DNA of 64,000 bases from Rhodoplanes serenus (lineage in GTDB: Bacteria; Pseudomonadota; Alphaproteobacteria; Rhizobiales; Xanthobacteraceae). The notes under the pieces were generated by a model. That model did not search any database, had not been told where the DNA came from, and saw only the letters and a program-made list of their open reading frames with translations. The position numbers and the translations under genes are program-made. Position 1 is the first letter of the stretch; every line of letters begins with the position of its first letter. The stretch lies in NCBI GenBank assembly GCA_009720755.1, contig WNKV01000005.1, positions 186,001 to 250,000 of the forward strand, in the 5' to 3' direction. Positions 18,025 through 28,291 of the stretch are shown here, piece by piece.

Positions 18025-19935
18025 CTACTGGTCCGCGGCGCTGCGGCCGACCGCCTGGGCGAGGGCCTGCTGGTTGATCCGGACGCCCATCTCGGACTGG
18101 AGCTGGCCCACATACTGGGCCATCAGGTCGTCCGAATAGGCGGTGCGGAGCTGGCCCATCAGCTTCTTGACGTCCTCGGCCGCAGGATCGAACGCCGGGG
18201 CGCGGATGTCGGTGACGCGGAACACCACGCGGTCGAGGCCGTTGGCTCCCGTCGCGATGCCGACGCCTTCCTTCGGAGTGCGGAACACCTGCTCGACCAC
18301 GCCGGCCGGCAGCGCGTTGCTGCCCCGGCGCTTGAGCGCCGCGGCGGTCTCCAGCTTCAGCCCCTCGGCGGTCGCCACCTCGGGGAACCAGGTGCCGGAC
18401 TTGAGCTTGGCCGCGAGGCCGTCGGCCTTGGCGGTCAGCCGGGCCGCGATCTCGTCGTTGCGCCAGCGCTCGGCGACACGCTCCTTGACCTCCTCGAAGG
18501 TCCGTTCGCGCGACGGCGTCACGCCGGCGACCTCGTACCAGATATAGCCGCCGCCCGGCAGGGTGATCGCCTCGTTCTCCAGGCCCACCTGGGTCGAGAA
18601 GGCGGGGCCGAGCACGTCGACGTCCTTGGGCAGCGCCACCGGCTGGCCGTCCGGGGTGCGGCCGGATCGGTCGACGGCCGGGATGGCCTGGACCGGAAGC
18701 TTGAGCTTGGCGGCGATCTCGTCGAGGCGCTGGCCGGCGGCCAGCTCGTCCTCGACCTTGTCGCGCAGCTCGGCCAGCGACGCGCGGGCGCGCTCGATCG
18801 CGAGGTCCTTCCGGATCTGCGGCGCGATCTCCTCCAGCGGGGTGGCGTGGCCCGGCTCGATCTTGGTGACGCGCAGGATGGCGGTGGTGAACCGGCCCGA
18901 CACCGGCGCGCTGACGGCGCCCTCGGCGAGCGAGAAGGCGGCCGCCGCGATGGCGGGATCGAGCATGTCGGCACGGCTCACCAGCCCGAGATCGAGGTCG
19001 GCCGGGGCGATATTGCGCTCGGCCGCCAGCGCCTCGAAGGTCAGGCCACCGGAGGACAGGCGCTCGTGCGCCGCCTTGGCCTCCTCGGGATTGGCGAACG
19101 CGATCTGCTGCACCTGCCGCTTCTCCGGCGTGGCGTAGCGGCTCGACCGCTCCTCGTAGGCCTTCTTGACGTCGGCGTCGCTCACCGTGATGCCGGCCGC
19201 CAGTGCGTCCGGCGAGAGCATCAGCAGCAGCACGTTGCGATACTCGGGCGCCCGGAACGCGAACTTGCGCTGCTCGTAGGTGGTCTGGAGCTGCTCCGGG
19301 GTCGGGTCCGGGATGTCGCCCGCCTGGGCGGCGCCGAGCACCACGTAGTCGATGAACCGCTCCTCGTTCTCGTAGCGGACCAGGGCCTCGGCCGTCGTCT
19401 GCGGCGCCGTGACGTCGCCGCCGACCGAGGCGGCGAGCTGGCGGCGCAGCGAGATGCGGCGCTGCTCGGAGATGAACCGCTGCTCGGTGTAGCCGGCCTG
19501 GCGCACCAGATAGGCGAAGCGGGTCTGATCGAACTGGCCGTTGCCGCCCCGGAAGGTCGGGTCCTGCATGATCTGGCGCACCACCTCAGCGTCCGGGAAG
19601 CCGAGGCCCAGCTCGCGGGCGCGCTCGTCGAGCACGGCCTCGGCGACCAGCTGGGTGAGGATCTGGCGGTCGAGCCCGGCGGCGCGCGCCTGGTCGGGGG
19701 TGATCGGGCGGCCGACCTGGCGGCCGAGCTGTTGCAGGCGGTCGTTGTAGAGCTGGCGGAACTGATCGATGGTGATCTCGCTCTTGCCGATGGTGGCGAC
19801 CGTCGACACGCCGAAGCCGCGGAAGATGTCGCCGATGCCCCACACCGCGAAGCTGATGACCAGGAACGCGACCACGGCCGCCATGACGACTTTACCGAGC
19901 CAGTTGGACGAGGCTTTTCGCAATCCGCGGAGCAT
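18025..19935 (-). CDS. Membrane-anchored peptidyl-prolyl isomerase, SurA/PpiD-like
   Basis: 636 residues. The protein has a short cytoplasmic N-terminus, one transmembrane helix (about residues 15-36, VVMAAVVAFLVISFAVWGIG), then a SurA_N-type chaperone domain (TVATIGKSEITIDQFRQLYNDRL) and a parvulin-type central region. PpiD-like proteins sit at the inner membrane facing the periplasm and help fold exported proteins. The parvulin motif is degenerate, so it may be more chaperone than isomerase. The start MLRGLRKASSNWLGK is chosen by family pattern; the open frame runs on upstream without coding character. It is upstream of trpE and divergent from tpiA. Confidence 0.9.
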   Translation of the reverse strand: MLRGLRKASSNWLGKVVMAAVVAFLVISFAVWGIGDIFRGFGVSTVATIGKSEITIDQFRQLYNDRLQQLGRQVGRPITPDQARAAGLDRQILTQLVAEAVLDERARELGLGFPDAEVVRQIMQDPTFRGGNGQFDQTRFAYLVRQAGYTEQRFISEQRRISLRRQLAASVGGDVTAPQTTAEALVRYENEERFIDYVVLGAAQAGDIPDPTPEQLQTTYEQRKFAFRAPEYRNVLLLMLSPDALAAGITVSDADVKKAYEERSSRYATPEKRQVQQIAFANPEEAKAAHERLSSGGLTFEALAAERNIAPADLDLGLVSRADMLDPAIAAAAFSLAEGAVSAPVSGRFTTAILRVTKIEPGHATPLEEIAPQIRKDLAIERARASLAELRDKVEDELAAGQRLDEIAAKLKLPVQAIPAVDRSGRTPDGQPVALPKDVDVLGPAFSTQVGLENEAITLPGGGYIWYEVAGVTPSRERTFEEVKERVAERWRNDEIAARLTAKADGLAAKLKSGTWFPEVATAEGLKLETAAALKRRGSNALPAGVVEQVFRTPKEGVGIATGANGLDRVVFRVTDIRAPAFDPAAEDVKKLMGQLRTAYSDDLMAQYVGQLQSEMGVRINQQALAQAVGRSAADQ

Positions 19936-20308
19936 GGGTCCTGTTCGCAGTGGTTGGGGGGCGCCTTCACGCGGCATCCGCTGGTCGGGTGGCGGAAGCG
20001 AGCCCCGTCGGTCGGTCGCACGGTCCGCCGGCAGGCCGGGGTCGCACGATGAAAGGCAGGCCGGTCGACCGGCCCGGGGGAGCCGGGCCGACGGCGGCGG
20101 CATCATAGGCAGGGCTCCCCGCCGTCGCAACCGACCCGCTCCGGGCCGGCGCCCGAAGATGTCGCACCGCCGGTAGGATCGTGGCATAAGCTCGGCGGTC
20201 CTGAATTCGAGAACGGCGGCTGCCGGCGACCGGGCGCGATAGCTAGCCCCGGGCCGCCGGGAGCCGGCCCTCAACCGAAGACGATTGGGACAGAAGGCGA
20301 GGAGAACG
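19936..20308. other. Divergent intergenic region between the PpiD-like gene and tpiA
   Basis: 373 bases with no convincing gene. It must hold the promoters of both flanking genes. I see no clear -35/-10 pair, repeat or hairpin with a T-run. The stretch just upstream of tpiA has the ribosome site AGGCGAGGAG. Confidence 0.5.
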
Positions 20309-21064
20309 ATGGCGTCGGGGCGTCGGCCGCTGGTGGCGGGAAACTGGAAGATGAACGGCCTGCGGGGCTCGATCGGCGAGCTCGACGCGGTGATCGCGGC
20401 GGCCGGCGGGTTGGCGCCGCGCCTCGACCTCATGGTCTGCCCACCCGCCACCCTGGTGGCCGCCTTCGCGGCGCGCGCCGCCGGCACCCCGGTCGCCATC
20501 GGCGGCCAGGACTGCCATGCCGAGGTGTCGGGCGCCTTCACGGGGGATGTCGCCGCCGAGATGCTGGCGGATGCCGGGGCGACCGCGGTGATCGTCGGCC
20601 ACTCGGAGCGGCGCACCTACCACCGGGAGAGCGACGCCGAGATCCGCGCCAAGGCGCTGGCCGCGTGGCGCGCCGGGCTCCTCGCCATCGTCTGTATCGG
20701 TGAGACCAAGGACGAGCGGGCCGCCGGCAGGACCCTCGAGGTGCTCGGCACCCAGCTCGCCGGCTCGCTGCCGGACGGGGCGACGGCCGCCAACCTGGTG
20801 GTCGCCTACGAGCCGGTCTGGGCGATCGGCACCGGGCTGACCCCGACGGTCGCCGACGTCGCCGAGGCGCACGGCTTCGTCCGCGACCGACTGGTCGAGC
20901 GGTTCGGCGCCGAGGGGGAGGGGGTTCGCGTCCTCTATGGCGGCTCCGTGAAGCCCTCCAATGCGGCCGAGCTGATGGCCGTGGCGAATGTCGACGGCGC
21001 CCTGGTGGGGGGCGCGAGCCTCAAGGCTACCGATTTCCTGGGGATCGCCGGCGCCTATAAGTAG
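20309..21064 (+). CDS. tpiA: Triosephosphate isomerase TpiA
   Basis: 251 residues. It interconverts dihydroxyacetone phosphate and glyceraldehyde 3-phosphate. All catalytic parts are present: Asn12 and Lys14 (GNWKMNG), His98 (VGHSERR), Glu168 ([11 protein letters not shown], which also carries the mobile loop), and the YGGSVKPSN phosphate-binding end. The ATG at 20309 has an AGGAG site upstream; an in-frame ATG 24 bases earlier is less likely. It leads a plus-strand series with secG and pyrG, the common order in rhizobia. Confidence 0.97.
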   Translation: MASGRRPLVAGNWKMNGLRGSIGELDAVIAAAGGLAPRLDLMVCPPATLVAAFAARAAGTPVAIGGQDCHAEVSGAFTGDVAAEMLADAGATAVIVGHSERRTYHRESDAEIRAKALAAWRAGLLAIVCIGETKDERAAGRTLEVLGTQLAGSLPDGATAANLVVAYEPVWAIGTGLTPTVADVAEAHGFVRDRLVERFGAEGEGVRVLYGGSVKPSNAAELMAVANVDGALVGGASLKATDFLGIAGAYK

Positions 21065-21278
21065 GACTGCGCCGCGCCACCCGCGTCCGGCCGAATTCCC
21101 GGCGGTATGGGTGGAAAAGCGCGGCGGGATCGTGTAGACGCGGCGCGCCGTCCCCATATGCCGAGGGCGGCCGACCGTTCGGCGGGCGGAGTCGGGTGCC
21201 GGTAGCGCCCGATCCGCCGTGTCCGATCTTCGTCTGTCGTTTTTTGCCAGATTTCGAGCGTCGCGAGCGAATCGTCCC

Positions 21279-21680
21279 ATGCAGACCGTCGTCATCGTCG
21301 TCCACCTGATGATCGTGCTCGCCATGATCGGCCTCGTGCTGTTGCAGCGGTCGGAGGGCGGGGCGCTCGGCATCGGCGGCGGCGGCGGCTTCATGAGCAA
21401 CCGCAGCAGCGGCAACGCCTTGACCCGGGCGACCGCGATCCTGGCCGCGGCCTTTTTCGTCACCAGCCTGCTGCTCTCGGTGCTGGCCGGCCTGTCGCAG
21501 CGGCCCACCACGGTGATTCCGACCGGCGGCCCGACCGCTCCGGCGCCCGGCGAGCCGGCCCCGCTCGGCGGCGGCCGCGGCATCCTCGACCAGCTTCCCG
21601 GCGGCACCCAGCCGACCGCGCCGTCGGCACCGGCCGCGCCCGCGGCCCCGTCGGGTCCGGAAGTCCCGCGGTCGCAGTGA
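21279..21680 (+). CDS. secG: Preprotein translocase subunit SecG
   Basis: 133 residues. SecG is the small auxiliary subunit of the SecYEG translocon. It has two transmembrane helices (about residues 2-22 and 51-73) joined by the glycine-rich cytoplasmic loop (SEGGALGIGGGGGFMSNRSSGN), the family signature. The C-terminal 55 residues are a Pro/Ala/Gly-rich tail of the kind seen in alphaproteobacterial SecG. I use MQTVVIVVHL as the start. An in-frame ATG 20 codons upstream would add a basic stretch that does not fit the family. Confidence 0.93.
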   Translation: MQTVVIVVHLMIVLAMIGLVLLQRSEGGALGIGGGGGFMSNRSSGNALTRATAILAAAFFVTSLLLSVLAGLSQRPTTVIPTGGPTAPAPGEPAPLGGGRGILDQLPGGTQPTAPSAPAAPAAPSGPEVPRSQ

Positions 21681-21899
21681 GCCGGTGCGCTCCCCGCGCC
21701 ACCGTGGGGGCGTCGCAGGCTTCGAGCATCGTTCCTTCGCACCATCACGATCGGGCGAGCTTCGCTCGTCCGGCCCCATAAGATCTGGAGACAAGCCATT
21801 GAAAAATGGCGTGCAATACACGCTGGCGTCGGGGTTGATCCGGGCCGGCGGGGCAGACCTGCGTGGCGAGCCCTCGTCGAATCGCTCTTGTGGCGCTAG

Positions 21900-23540
<1,641 letters not shown>

Positions 23541-23633
23541 CGGCCCGGCGTCGCGAACTCGTGACCCGCCCGCGGTAATCGGTGCTGGCTGAGGCTGTGC
23601 TGTGGTGCAATCCTGCCGTGCAGGAGGTGTGCC

Positions 23634-24455
23634 ATGGCTCCCATCGTGACGTTGTTCGCATGGGCGGTGCCGGCCTTCGTGGCCGGCTCGCCGGTCGATC
23701 ACACCTGGGTGACGACCTACGACAATCGCCAGACGGCCTATCCCAACGACCAGGCGGTCGCCCAGGCCGGCCAGGACTACTGGTACTGCTGGGGCGGCTT
23801 CCATCCGACCGGCGGCACCCCGCCGAACCCGACCGGCTTTCTCGGCCAGCAGAGCGGAGATCTCGCGCTCGCCCGCTGCTATGTCCGGTCGAATGCCGAT
23901 TCGCGTCAGGTTCCGGCGGCGCGCGGCACCATCTTTCAATACGGCGTCGACGGCGTCTGCCATCAGCTCGCCAACCAGGTGCTGTGGGCGACGGCCGCAC
24001 CCGGCCAGGCCGCCCTGACGGTGAGCAACGCTCGCGGCTACATGATCAGCACCTATATCTACGGGACCTACGGGTTGCAGACGGCGGCCTGGGCGGCCCG
24101 GATCGCGACTTGCGGCGGGCCGGCCCCGCCGCCCGCGATGGCGACGATGGGAGGCATGGCCATGGCGGGACCACCCGACGACTTCGAGGCCCGCGCTCGC
24201 GCGGTCCTGGCCGGCCAGCCCGACACGCTCGCCAACCTGCTGGCCCTGCGGGTCGATACCCGCCGGTTCGCCGCCCAGGCGTGGCCGGGAGCGACGCCGA
24301 GCGCCGAGACCCTCAATGCCCGCAACCAGCATCTGCTCGACCAGGCTGCCGCCGTGCTTCGTCCGGACGAGTTCGAGGCGATTTTCGGGGTGGCTCCCGG
24401 CACCAAGGTGGAGCTGATCGATCCGACCATGGTGCCGCCCGACCAGCAGCGGTAG
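23634..24455 (+). CDS. Secreted protein of unknown function
   Basis: 273 residues; I do not recognise the family. A hydrophobic N-terminus (MAPIVTLFAWAVPAFVAGSP) looks like a signal peptide or anchor. The first half is rich in Tyr, Trp, Gly and Asn, with four cysteines (YWYCWGG, ARCYV, GVCHQL, ATCGG) that could pair. A Pro/Met/Gly-rich linker near residues 163-180 leads to an alpha-helical C-terminal part ending in a stretch like EFEAIFGVAPGTKVELID. The start is backed by a strong AGGAGGT site. Codon use resembles neighbours. It lies between pyrG and kdsA, which are closer in relatives, so it may be a later addition. Confidence 0.75.
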   Translation: MAPIVTLFAWAVPAFVAGSPVDHTWVTTYDNRQTAYPNDQAVAQAGQDYWYCWGGFHPTGGTPPNPTGFLGQQSGDLALARCYVRSNADSRQVPAARGTIFQYGVDGVCHQLANQVLWATAAPGQAALTVSNARGYMISTYIYGTYGLQTAAWAARIATCGGPAPPPAMATMGGMAMAGPPDDFEARARAVLAGQPDTLANLLALRVDTRRFAAQAWPGATPSAETLNARNQHLLDQAAAVLRPDEFEAIFGVAPGTKVELIDPTMVPPDQQR

Positions 24456-24651
24456 CGATATACGCGGAAGGGAAGCGGGCTCTGTGCCGCCGGGGAGGGC
24501 AGACAGTAGGACGGTGAAGGCCGGTGGCCCGAGACACCTACATGTGACTCTCGCTGCCGGCCGACTGTCGGTAGCCTCGATGGTCGGATCAATGATCGGG
24601 AGTGACAGCATGGTCGGCTCGAACGTCGCGATTCCCGTGCCGGAGATCAGG

Positions 24652-25044
24652 ATGCCGGTGCGTGCTGCGCCGGCGATGGCGGCGCTGGCCTTGGCGCTCC
24701 TGCTCGTCGGGGGACCGGCCCAGGCGGGCGAGCCGGCGGCCGCCGCGCCCGCCGGCGACCGGACCTGGACCGAGGTCGGCCAACCGACCGCGTCGTTCGG
24801 CCCGCCGATCGGGGTGCGGCTCGGCGCGATCCTGACCCCCCATCTGGCCCAGCCGGCACGTGTCGTGGCGCTCGGCCAGACCTATGACCGCGAGGCGTTC
24901 GTGCCTAATCTCACCGGCTCGGCGGCCGCGTCCGCCCTGCCGGTGGCGATGCCGTTCGCGCCCGACCCGACGATGCTGTCCATGCCGCGCTTCCAGCTCG
25001 ACCCGCGGCCGGCCGTGCCGATCGTGGCCAAGGGACGGGACTGA
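24652..25044 (+). CDS. Small secreted protein of unknown function
   Basis: 130 residues from the ATG with a GGAG site six bases upstream; earlier in-frame ATGs at 24580, 24592 and 24610 lack one. A textbook signal peptide (MPVRAAPAMAALALALLLVGGPAQAGE) has a likely cut after AQA near residue 26. The mature part is about 104 residues, without cysteine, and Pro/Ala-rich. It ends in two MPFAP / MPRFQLD stretches. No known domain was recognised. It follows the other secreted unknown by 196 bases on the same strand and precedes kdsA, so the two may act together in the envelope, which is inference. Confidence 0.65.
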   Translation: MPVRAAPAMAALALALLLVGGPAQAGEPAAAAPAGDRTWTEVGQPTASFGPPIGVRLGAILTPHLAQPARVVALGQTYDREAFVPNLTGSAAASALPVAMPFAPDPTMLSMPRFQLDPRPAVPIVAKGRD

Positions 25045-25193
25045 GCCGGTCGGCTCGGCGGCGGTCGTCACTGCGCCCCTCGCGGCGAGGCGATCGCCCC
25101 CGGGCGGACGTCCTGCGGTGGCCACCGCAGGCGGTGAACCACCCCGTCGTGCCCCGTTGACCCCGGGCCGGCGGCCCGCCATGGTCCGCCGCC

Positions 25194-26180
25194 ATGGCCT
25201 CCCATCCGACCACGCCGTCCCCGATCCCCTCTTCGGCCATCGCCCCAGCGATCGAGCCGACCACCGCACCGGCAGCGGGCCCACCGCCCGCCGCCGCAAT
25301 GTTCCCCGCAGCCGCGACGACATCGGCCGCCACGGCGAGACCCGAGCCCGTGGTGACGGCCGGCCGCGGTGCCGCCGCGGTCCACTTCGGCAATGCCCTG
25401 CCGCTCGCCCTGATCGCCGGCCCCTGCCAGATGGAGAGTCGCGCCCACGCTTTGGAGATGGCGGCCGCCTGCAAGGAGATCGCCGCCCGCGTCGGCATCG
25501 GCCTCGTGTTCAAGACCTCGTTCGACAAGGCGAACCGCACCAGCCTCGGCGGCGCGCGCGGGATCGGCCTCGACGCCGCGCTGCCGGTGTTCGCCGAGAT
25601 CCGCGAGACCCTCGGGCTGCCGGTGCTGACCGACGTTCACGAGGCGGCGCAATGCGCGCCCGTCGCCGAGGTGGTCGACATCCTCCAGATCCCGGCCTTC
25701 CTGTGCCGGCAGACCGACCTCCTGGTGGCGGCCGCCGCGACCAGCCGTATCGTCAACGTCAAGAAGGGCCAGTTCCTCGCGCCGTGGGACATGGCCAACG
25801 TGGTCGCCAAGGTGACCGGGGCCGGCAACCCGAACGTGCTGGTCACCGAGCGCGGCGCCTCGTTCGGCTACAACACGCTCGTCACTGACATGCGGGCGCT
25901 GCCGATCCTGGCCAGGACCGGCGCGCCGGTGATCTTCGACGCCACCCATTCGGTGCAGCAGCCGGGCGGGCAGGGGACCGCGTCGGGCGGTGACCGCACG
26001 TTCGTGCCGGTGCTGGCGCGTGCCGCCGTCGCGGTGGGCGTCGCTGGCATCTTCATCGAGACCCACCAGGACCCGGATCGCGCCCCTTCGGACGGCCCCA
26101 ACATGGTGCCGCTGGCAGAGCTCGAGGCGCTGCTGCGCCGGCTCGTCGCCATCGACCGCCTCGTCAAGCAGAGCGACTGA
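25194..26180 (+). CDS. kdsA: 3-deoxy-8-phosphooctulonate synthase KdsA
   Basis: 328 residues; the usual length is about 280. KdsA condenses arabinose 5-phosphate with phosphoenolpyruvate to make Kdo-8-phosphate for lipopolysaccharide. The barrel starts at about residue 64 (FGNALPLALIAGPCQMES) and includes KTSFDKANRTS, LTDVHE, FLCRQTDLL, NVKKGQFLAPWDM, ERGASFGYN, and DATHSVQQPGG. The first roughly 50 residues are Ala/Pro/Thr-rich and low in complexity. They may be real or may reflect an early ATG: alternatives are the ATG at 25299 or a GTG just before VTAGRGAA. None has a strong ribosome site. Confidence 0.93.
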   Translation: MASHPTTPSPIPSSAIAPAIEPTTAPAAGPPPAAAMFPAAATTSAATARPEPVVTAGRGAAAVHFGNALPLALIAGPCQMESRAHALEMAAACKEIAARVGIGLVFKTSFDKANRTSLGGARGIGLDAALPVFAEIRETLGLPVLTDVHEAAQCAPVAEVVDILQIPAFLCRQTDLLVAAAATSRIVNVKKGQFLAPWDMANVVAKVTGAGNPNVLVTERGASFGYNTLVTDMRALPILARTGAPVIFDATHSVQQPGGQGTASGGDRTFVPVLARAAVAVGVAGIFIETHQDPDRAPSDGPNMVPLAELEALLRRLVAIDRLVKQSD

Positions 26181-26243
26181 TCGGCCCTTGAACCCCGGAT
26201 CGCGGCGGCGCAACCTACCCTGGAGCACCGGGGGAGCGACGCC

Positions 26244-26648
26244 ATGCTGCTGCAATCTCTGGCCGGCCTTCCGGCCTTTTTGGCCTATCTCTCCACCGCG
26301 ATCGTCGCCGCCGTCCTCTATTTGCTGATCTACACGCGGGTGACGGCGCACGACGAGTTCGCGCTGATCGCCCGCAACGTGCCGGGCGCCGCGGTGTCGC
26401 TCGGCCTGTCGCTCCTCGGCTTCGCGCTGCCGCTCGCCAGCGCCATCGCGCACGCCTCCTATCTGCTCGACTGCGCCGTGTGGAGCGTCATCGCCCTGGT
26501 GGTGCAGATCGGCGCCTATTTCCTGGCGCGGCTGCCGGTGCCGGATCTCTCGGCCCGCATCGCGGCCGGCGAGCTGGCGCCGGCCATCTGGCTCGGCCTC
26601 GCGTCGCTGGCCGCCGGCGCCCTCAACGCCGCCGCGATGTCCTACTGA
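26244..26648 (+). CDS. DUF350 (YjfL-like) inner-membrane protein
   Basis: 134 residues with four hydrophobic segments (about 8-30, 47-70, 74-95 and 110-132). The pattern LSTAIVAAVLYLLIYTRVTAHDEFALI and the repeated 'NxPGAAVSLGLSLLGFALPLASAI' block match DUF350 (YjfL/UPF0719) proteins, whose role is unknown. A GGGAG site precedes the ATG. It is followed 15 bases later by a DUF1190-like gene and then a glutathionylspermidine-synthase-like gene, the same order as yjfL-yjfM-yjfC in E. coli, so the three probably work together. Confidence 0.8.
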   Translation: MLLQSLAGLPAFLAYLSTAIVAAVLYLLIYTRVTAHDEFALIARNVPGAAVSLGLSLLGFALPLASAIAHASYLLDCAVWSVIALVVQIGAYFLARLPVPDLSARIAAGELAPAIWLGLASLAAGALNAAAMSY

Positions 26649-26663
26649 GCACCGGAGGTCCGC

Positions 26664-27032
26664 ATGAAGCGTTCGGCGCAGGTGGGCCTGGTGCTGATGT
26701 CGGCCGCGACCGCCGGCGGCGGCGCCTACATGCTGATGCCCGGCCAGGATTGCCGGCCCGAGACCGGCGAGCCTGCTCTCCACGCACCACTGCGGACCGG
26801 CGAGACGTCGCCGCCGGCCTGTGCGCCACGCGGCTCCTCGGGTTCGTCGGGCGGCACCCGCTGGTCGTCGGGGTCGTGGTGGGGCGGCTCGTCCGGCGAC
26901 ACGAGACATGCGTCCGGTGGCTCGACCACCGCGGCGGGCCATGCCGGGTCGGCGAGCCACGCGGCGGGGACGAGCGTCGCGGCGCGCGGTGGCTTCGGCT
27001 CCATCGGCCACGCCTTCTCGTCCGGAGGCTGA
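26664..27032 (+). CDS. DUF1190 (YgiB/YjfM)-like exported protein
   Basis: 122 residues. The N-terminus MKRSAQVGLVLMSAATAGGGAY and the end ARGGFGSIGHAFSSGG fit the YgiB/YjfM family, whose members are small Ser/Gly-rich exported proteins or lipoproteins. The middle part (residues 55-105) is almost only Ser, Gly, Thr, Ala and Trp. It has two cysteines at about 30 and 53. It is much shorter than E. coli YgiB, so parts of the domain are missing. A GGAGG site precedes the ATG, and its stop lies two bases before the next start, which suggests coupled translation with the GspS-like enzyme. Confidence 0.7.
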   Translation: MKRSAQVGLVLMSAATAGGGAYMLMPGQDCRPETGEPALHAPLRTGETSPPACAPRGSSGSSGGTRWSSGSWWGGSSGDTRHASGGSTTAAGHAGSASHAAGTSVAARGGFGSIGHAFSSGG

Positions 27033-27034
27033 GG

Positions 27035-28195
27035 ATGCGGCGCATCGCCTGCCCGGAGCGCGACGACTGGCGCGAGGAGGCGGGGCGAGCCGGCTTCGCG
27101 TTCCACACCATCGGCGGCGAGCCCTATTGGGACGAGACCGCCTATTACGGCTTCACGCTCGACCAGATCGAGCGCGACATCGAGGCGCCGACCCAGGAGC
27201 TCGACCGGATGTGCCGCGAGCTCGTCGCCCGTGCCGTCGACGACGAGCGCCTGCTGCGCCTGCTGAAGATCCCGGAGCCGTTCTGGACATACATCGCGGC
27301 GAGCTGGAAGCGCGGCGACACCTCGCTCTACGGCCGCCTCGACCTCGCCTATGACGGCAACGGCCCGGCCAAGCTCCTCGAATACAATGCCGACACGCCG
27401 ACCGCGCTGTACGAGACCGGGGTGTTCCAGTGGCTGTGGCTCGAGGACGCCATCGCCCGCCAGATCGTTCCGGCCGGCAGCGATCAGTTCAACTCCGTCC
27501 ACGAGAAGCTGATCGCCGCCTGGCAGGCCGTCGCGCAGGGCCGGCCCGTGCATCTCGCCGGCGCGCTCGACAGTCCGGAGGACCTCGGCACCCTGAGCTA
27601 TCTGGAGGACACCGCCCGCCAGGCCGGCCTCGCCACCACGCTGATCGCCATGGACCGCATCGGCCGCGCCCGCAACGGCGACTTCGTCGACGAGGCGGAC
27701 CGGCCGATCGTGCTCGCCTTCAAGCTCTACCCGTGGGAGTGGATGTTCCGCGAGGCGTTCGGGCGGTCGCTCGCCGGCGCCTCGACCCGCTGGATCGAGC
27801 CGCCCTGGAAGGCGATCCTCTCCAGCAAGGGCATCCTGCCGCTGCTGTGGCAGATGTTCCCGCGCCACCCGAACCTGCTGCCGGCGTATTTCGAGGACGA
27901 TCCCGAGGCGGCACGGCTCGGCGACTCCTATGCGAGAAAGCCGCTGTACTCGCGCGAAGGTGCGAACGTCGCCCTGGTGGTCGACGGCGCGGTGCTCGAC
28001 TCCGACGCTGGTCCGTACGGCGCGGAAGGCTTCGTGCGCCAGGCGGTGGCGGCGCTGCCGCGCTTCGACGGCGGCTATCCGGTGCTCGGCTCCTGGGTGG
28101 TCGACGGCACCGCCTGCGGGCTGTCGGTGCGCGAGGACGCCTCGCCGATCACCAAGAACACCTCGCGCTTCCTGCCACACGTCATCCTGCCATAG
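27035..28195 (+). CDS. Glutathionylspermidine synthase family protein (YgiC/YjfC-like ATP-grasp)
   Basis: 386 residues, matching the free-standing ATP-grasp domain of YgiC and YjfC and lacking the amidase half of true Gsp synthase. Family marks are WDETAYYGFTLDQI near residue 31, LYGRLDLAYDGNGPAKLLEYNADTPT (nucleotide/Mg segment), FKLYPWEWMFRE, EPPWKAILSSKGILPLLW, and KPLYSREGANV. E. coli YgiC/YjfC did not show Gsp synthesis in the reports I know, so the substrate is open; peptide or polyamine ligation is plausible. The start two bases after the DUF1190 stop was chosen over a longer open frame. Confidence 0.88.
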   Translation: MRRIACPERDDWREEAGRAGFAFHTIGGEPYWDETAYYGFTLDQIERDIEAPTQELDRMCRELVARAVDDERLLRLLKIPEPFWTYIAASWKRGDTSLYGRLDLAYDGNGPAKLLEYNADTPTALYETGVFQWLWLEDAIARQIVPAGSDQFNSVHEKLIAAWQAVAQGRPVHLAGALDSPEDLGTLSYLEDTARQAGLATTLIAMDRIGRARNGDFVDEADRPIVLAFKLYPWEWMFREAFGRSLAGASTRWIEPPWKAILSSKGILPLLWQMFPRHPNLLPAYFEDDPEAARLGDSYARKPLYSREGANVALVVDGAVLDSDAGPYGAEGFVRQAVAALPRFDGGYPVLGSWVVDGTACGLSVREDASPITKNTSRFLPHVILP

Positions 28196-28291
28196 GAGCG
28201 CGCGCGGCCTTGCGGCGGCGGGCTCGTGCTGTACTAATCGGGTCATGACCCCGCATCGTCGCGCCGGCCCCGTCCGCGGTTCGGCGCCTCC

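Noticed and set aside
16135-20052. Open frame of about 1300 codons on the plus strand over trpE and the PpiD-like gene
   Set aside because: Antisense shadow of two clear genes; the product is a low-complexity Arg/Gly/Asp/His protein without family features.
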